NCBI GenBank assembly: GCA_964549655.1
Contig: CAZJXN010000204.1
Location: 1 to 7,942 of the forward strand
Origin: JADJNW01 sp964549655
Lineage (GTDB): Bacteria > Bacteroidota > Bacteroidia > Chitinophagales > Saprospiraceae
Length of the DNA stretch: 7,942 nucleotides
Direction of reading: 5' to 3'
Part shown: piece by piece, positions 5,368-7,942 of the stretch
Numbering within the stretch: position 1 is the first letter of the stretch
Layout: the number at the start of each line of letters is the position of its first letter
Program-made: the position numbers and the translations under genes
The notes under the pieces: generated by a model
Seen by the model: the letters and a program-made list of their open reading frames with translations, nothing else
What the model was told of the DNA's origin: nothing
Databases searched by the model: none

Positions 5368-7656
5368 ATGAGAAACTCCTTTTTATTGGCAATTTTCACC
5401 TTGTTTGCAGGATTTATGATGGCTCAAAAAGCCACGCTTACTGGAAAAATTACAGATTTGGATACTGGCGAACCGCTCGTCGGTGCTACGATTCAGGCTG
5501 GCAACAAAGGCATTGTTTCAGATGTAGATGGCAATTATAATCTCATCTTGGACGCTGGCACGTATCAGTTGGAAATCAGTTATATCGGCTACAAAATTTT
5601 TACGCAAAGCATCGAATTGTCGGCTGACCAAACGCTGACGCTGGATGTCCCACTTTCCACAGAATCCAATATGTTGAACATGACGACCGTCACCAGTGGA
5701 AAGTACGAAAAACCACTGAGTGAAGTCACGGTTTCGCTGGATGTACTCCAACCTCAATTGATTGAAAATACCGCTAAAGTTTCCATTGACGAGGCGTTGG
5801 ATAAAATTCCGGGTGTGAATATTATTGATGGGCAAGCCAATATTCGTGGTGGTTCTGGCTATTCGTATGGTGCTGGAAGTCGTGTTTTGTTATTGGTAGA
5901 TGACGTGCCGATTTTGCAAGCAGATGCCGGTTTCCCGAATTGGGATGACGTGCCAATTGAAAATGTAGAGCAAGTAGAAGTGGTGAAAGGCGCGGCTTCC
6001 GCGCTGTATGGTTCCTCGGCTATGAATGGCATTATCAACGTACGCACTGCCCTGCCAAAGTCAGAGCCAGAAACGAAAATTGCAACGTTTTATACTGCTT
6101 ACCTCTCGCCAGATGACGAGCGACTAAAATGGTGGGACCGCGCGCCATACGTTGCTGGTGCAAGTGTGTCGCATCGCCGAAAATTAAAGGATTTGGACTT
6201 AGTACTCGGTGGTTATTATTTGAATGAAGATACTTATAATCAAGCCACTTATAAAAAATATGGTCGCTTCAATTTCACAACGAATTATCGCATCACCGAC
6301 CGCTTCACCATTGGGGTAAATGGCAATTTTAATAAAGGTGCCAGTGGCTCTTTTTTCTATTGGATAGCAGATACGATGGGTTATGTGGGCACGCCCAGCA
6401 CGGTTTCTACGCGCGAGCGCTTTCGGTATAATGTAGACCCACACTTGACGTATTTTGATAATGCTGGCAATCGCCACAAAATTTTGAGTCGTTACTACCG
6501 CGTAGATAATCAAAACAGTGGTAATCAGTCCAATTTTTCGCAATTGTGGTACGGCGAATATCAATTTCAGCGGCAATTTGCAAATACGAATTTAGTCATC
6601 ACTTCTGGCGTAGTTTTATCTGGAAATGAAGTGACCGCTGCGCTGTACGGCGACACGACTTTCACCTCGCGCAATATCGCTGCGTATTTGCAAGTGGAGA
6701 GAAAATTCGGCAAACGGTTGAATCTTTCCGCTGGTTTCCGATATGAAAATAACTTGTTGAAAAATCCTGGTTTCTTGTACGAAGGCGGCTCCGTTTCACC
6801 CGCAGAAGAAGAAGAATCCAAGCCAGTCGTGCGTTTTGGTGCGAATTATCAAGTTGCAAAATATACGTTCTTGCGTACTTCTTGGGGACAAGGCTATCGT
6901 TTTCCGACGGTGGCAGAGAAATTTATTTACACCGACGTAGGTGGTTTTTTTGTAACACCTAATCCAACGCTTGGCTCCGAAACGGGCTGGACGGCAGAAT
7001 TCGGCGCAAAGCAAGGCTTTAAAATTGGTGGATTTGAGGGTTTTGTGGATGGTGCACTATTTTGGTCGCGCTATTATGATATGATGGAATTTAACCTTAT
7101 TACTTTTCCCAATTTTAGTGCGGTAAATATTGGTGATGTGGAGATTAAAGGTTTTGAAATTTCCGTGGCAGGTCGCGGCAAAATCGGCAGTATTCCCATC
7201 GGCATTCTCACTGGCTACACCAGTATTGACCCGCGTTATCTGGACTTCGACCGTAGACCTATTCAAGCAGGCGTGCCGCGTACGAAGGGACAAATTAACG
7301 CTGGTAGTTCCTCCTCTACAACGGATGTTTTGAAATACCGCCCACGTCACTCCTTCAAACTGGATTTGGAAGCCCAATTTAAAGGCTTATCACTCGGCAT
7401 CGAAACCGCCTATAATAGCCACGTCGAAGCAGTAGATAAATTATTTGAAGAGTTATTAATAAAAGGTTTAAAAAACTTCCGAAAAGAACATAATAATGGC
7501 TACTTGCTAAATAACTTCCGCACCGCTTACACCTTCAATGACCATTTAAAACTCACCGCTATTTTGGGAAATGCTTTCAATGAATTATACTCCCAGCGCC
7601 CAGGCTTGCTCGAAGCACCGAGGAATGTGACGGCACGGGTGGATTTTAAATTTTAG
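5368..7656 (+). CDS. TonB-dependent outer-membrane receptor with carboxypeptidase-regulatory-like N-terminal domain
   Basis: This 762-residue protein is a TonB-dependent active transporter of the outer membrane. A signal peptide, MRNSFLLAIFTLFAGFMMAQ, is likely cut near residue 20. Residues 22-98 form a CarboxypepD_reg-like beta domain (LTGKITDLDTGEPLVGATI, then DVDGNYNL, then YIGYK). The plug domain covers about 112-226, with ALDKIPGVNI at 143-152, NIRGGSGYS at 158-166, VLLLVDDVPI at 173-182, and VEQVEVVKGAASALYGSSAM at 200-219, followed by NGIINVRT. The remainder is a beta-barrel rich in alternating aromatic strands, ending in the barrel-closing strand NVTARVDFKF with C-terminal Phe. The protein is complete. 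Bacteroidota SusC proteins are usually longer and paired with SusD; here no SusD neighbour is seen, so a siderophore, vitamin or metal ligand is as likely as a glycan. The substrate cannot be read from sequence. Confidence 0.92.
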   Translation: MRNSFLLAIFTLFAGFMMAQKATLTGKITDLDTGEPLVGATIQAGNKGIVSDVDGNYNLILDAGTYQLEISYIGYKIFTQSIELSADQTLTLDVPLSTESNMLNMTTVTSGKYEKPLSEVTVSLDVLQPQLIENTAKVSIDEALDKIPGVNIIDGQANIRGGSGYSYGAGSRVLLLVDDVPILQADAGFPNWDDVPIENVEQVEVVKGAASALYGSSAMNGIINVRTALPKSEPETKIATFYTAYLSPDDERLKWWDRAPYVAGASVSHRRKLKDLDLVLGGYYLNEDTYNQATYKKYGRFNFTTNYRITDRFTIGVNGNFNKGASGSFFYWIADTMGYVGTPSTVSTRERFRYNVDPHLTYFDNAGNRHKILSRYYRVDNQNSGNQSNFSQLWYGEYQFQRQFANTNLVITSGVVLSGNEVTAALYGDTTFTSRNIAAYLQVERKFGKRLNLSAGFRYENNLLKNPGFLYEGGSVSPAEEEESKPVVRFGANYQVAKYTFLRTSWGQGYRFPTVAEKFIYTDVGGFFVTPNPTLGSETGWTAEFGAKQGFKIGGFEGFVDGALFWSRYYDMMEFNLITFPNFSAVNIGDVEIKGFEISVAGRGKIGSIPIGILTGYTSIDPRYLDFDRRPIQAGVPRTKGQINAGSSSSTTDVLKYRPRHSFKLDLEAQFKGLSLGIETAYNSHVEAVDKLFEELLIKGLKNFRKEHNNGYLLNNFRTAYTFNDHLKLTAILGNAFNELYSQRPGLLEAPRNVTARVDFKF

Positions 7657-7726
7657 AGAGGATAGGAGGATGGGAAGATGGGAAGATGGGAACACGTCTG
7701 GAATCCTCCCATCTTCCTATCTTCCT
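7656..7726. repeat. Octad-built inverted repeat at the convergent TonB receptor / membrane-protein junction
   Basis: The left arm is tandem octads: GAGAGGAT (7656-7663), AGGAGGAT, GGGAAGAT, GGGAAGAT, then GGGAACAC (to 7695). The right arm is ATCCTCCC (7703-7710), ATCTTCCT (7711-7718), ATCTTCCT (7719-7726). Pairing 7664-7687 with 7703-7726 gives 24 positions with 21 Watson-Crick pairs, two G.T wobbles and one A.C mismatch, closing a 15-nt loop. The receptor stop codon TAG (7654-7656) abuts the left arm. The stop codon of the opposite gene (TAG, 7719-7717 on the minus strand) lies at an octad junction in the right arm. It is a candidate bidirectional terminator or 3'-end stabiliser. Confidence 0.75.
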
Positions 7727-7942
7727 GTTTCATCTACTTTTACTTTAATCCTTTTCCTATTTGCTCTTAATAAAAAGAACAATAAAATACTTGCACTTAA
7801 TAATAGCGGCCAGATGTATATCAATCCTACAAAAAGACTCAATAAGCCCTGCCAACCACCAGAAAAAGCATTGCCTAAACGACTTCCAAAACCCTCATGT
7901 CGGGCGGCAATATTGTCAAAATTTTCATAAATTGTTAAAGTC
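7717..7942 (-). CDS. Partial membrane protein, C-terminal end, probably DUF4349 family
   Basis: Only the last 74 codons are in the window; the 5' end lies beyond the right edge. The frame runs from 7941 down to a TAG at 7719-7717. The visible protein begins TLTIYENFDNIAARHEGFG and contains GNAFSGGWQGLLSLFVGL followed by IYIWPLLLSASILLFFLL. That gives a membrane-spanning hydrophobic segment over roughly residues 33-58 of the fragment, then a basic tail, NRKRIKVKVDETGR. The pattern of GW.G, a membrane stretch and WPLLL, then Arg/Lys, is what I remember at the C-terminus of DUF4349 proteins, which are membrane-anchored and of unknown function. The final codons and stop are made from the octad repeat at 7656-7726. 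The family call is moderate; the presence of a real gene on this strand is more certain than its name. Confidence 0.65.
   Translation of the reverse strand, partial: TLTIYENFDNIAARHEGFGSRLGNAFSGGWQGLLSLFVGLIYIWPLLLSASILLFFLLRANRKRIKVKVDETGR

Noticed and set aside
5518..7377. Several minus-strand frames of 60-125 codons
   Set aside because: All lie antisense to the TonB receptor coding region and show no recognisable motifs.
7670..7930. Plus-strand open frame of 86 codons at the right edge
   Set aside because: It begins in the octad repeat and overlaps the better-supported minus-strand membrane-protein fragment.

Overview
The window looks like chromosome from a member of the Bacteroidota. 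Two proteins end in a type IX secretion (T9SS) type A sorting domain. A TonB-dependent receptor carries the N-terminal carboxypeptidase-regulatory-like domain typical of this phylum. The gene starts lie behind leaders without a clear Shine-Dalgarno purine tract. Several intergenic hairpins resemble repeats I remember from Saprospiraceae-type genomes, so that is a possible placement, but the family is inference.

Layout, left to right. (1) Positions 68-1432 (+) encode a Sad/YneI-type succinate-semialdehyde dehydrogenase. Positions 1477-2121 (+) encode the tRNA 2'-O-methyltransferase TrmH. Each is preceded by a copy of the same 27-nt palindrome. (2) Two minus-strand genes encode secreted surface proteins: 2192-4009 (605 aa; PKD, possible C2-like and Ig-like regions, T9SS tail) and 4222-5037 (271 aa; T9SS tail). 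They share an N-terminal module with a GCV..xGTP signature. (3) A 330-bp divergent spacer, 5038-5367. (4) A TonB-dependent outer-membrane receptor at 5368-7656 (+). (5) At the right edge, the 3' end of a minus-strand membrane-protein gene, 7717-7942, probably DUF4349.

The genes are mostly ordinary housekeeping and cell-surface functions. The two T9SS cargoes and the receptor all belong to the outer surface. No shared pathway can be shown, and the receptor has no SusD-type lipoprotein partner inside the window.

The most notable signal is non-coding. Four spacers hold inverted repeats. In three of them the arms are clearly short tandem units, heptads or octads, with the reverse-complement unit repeated in the other arm; the fourth shows a weaker 9-bp period on one side. 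In both convergent gene pairs the hairpin lies at the junction. In the trmH/T9SS pair both TAG stop codons are the outermost bases of the perfect hairpin's heptads. No RNA genes, CRISPR arrays, insertion sequences or replication origins were seen.
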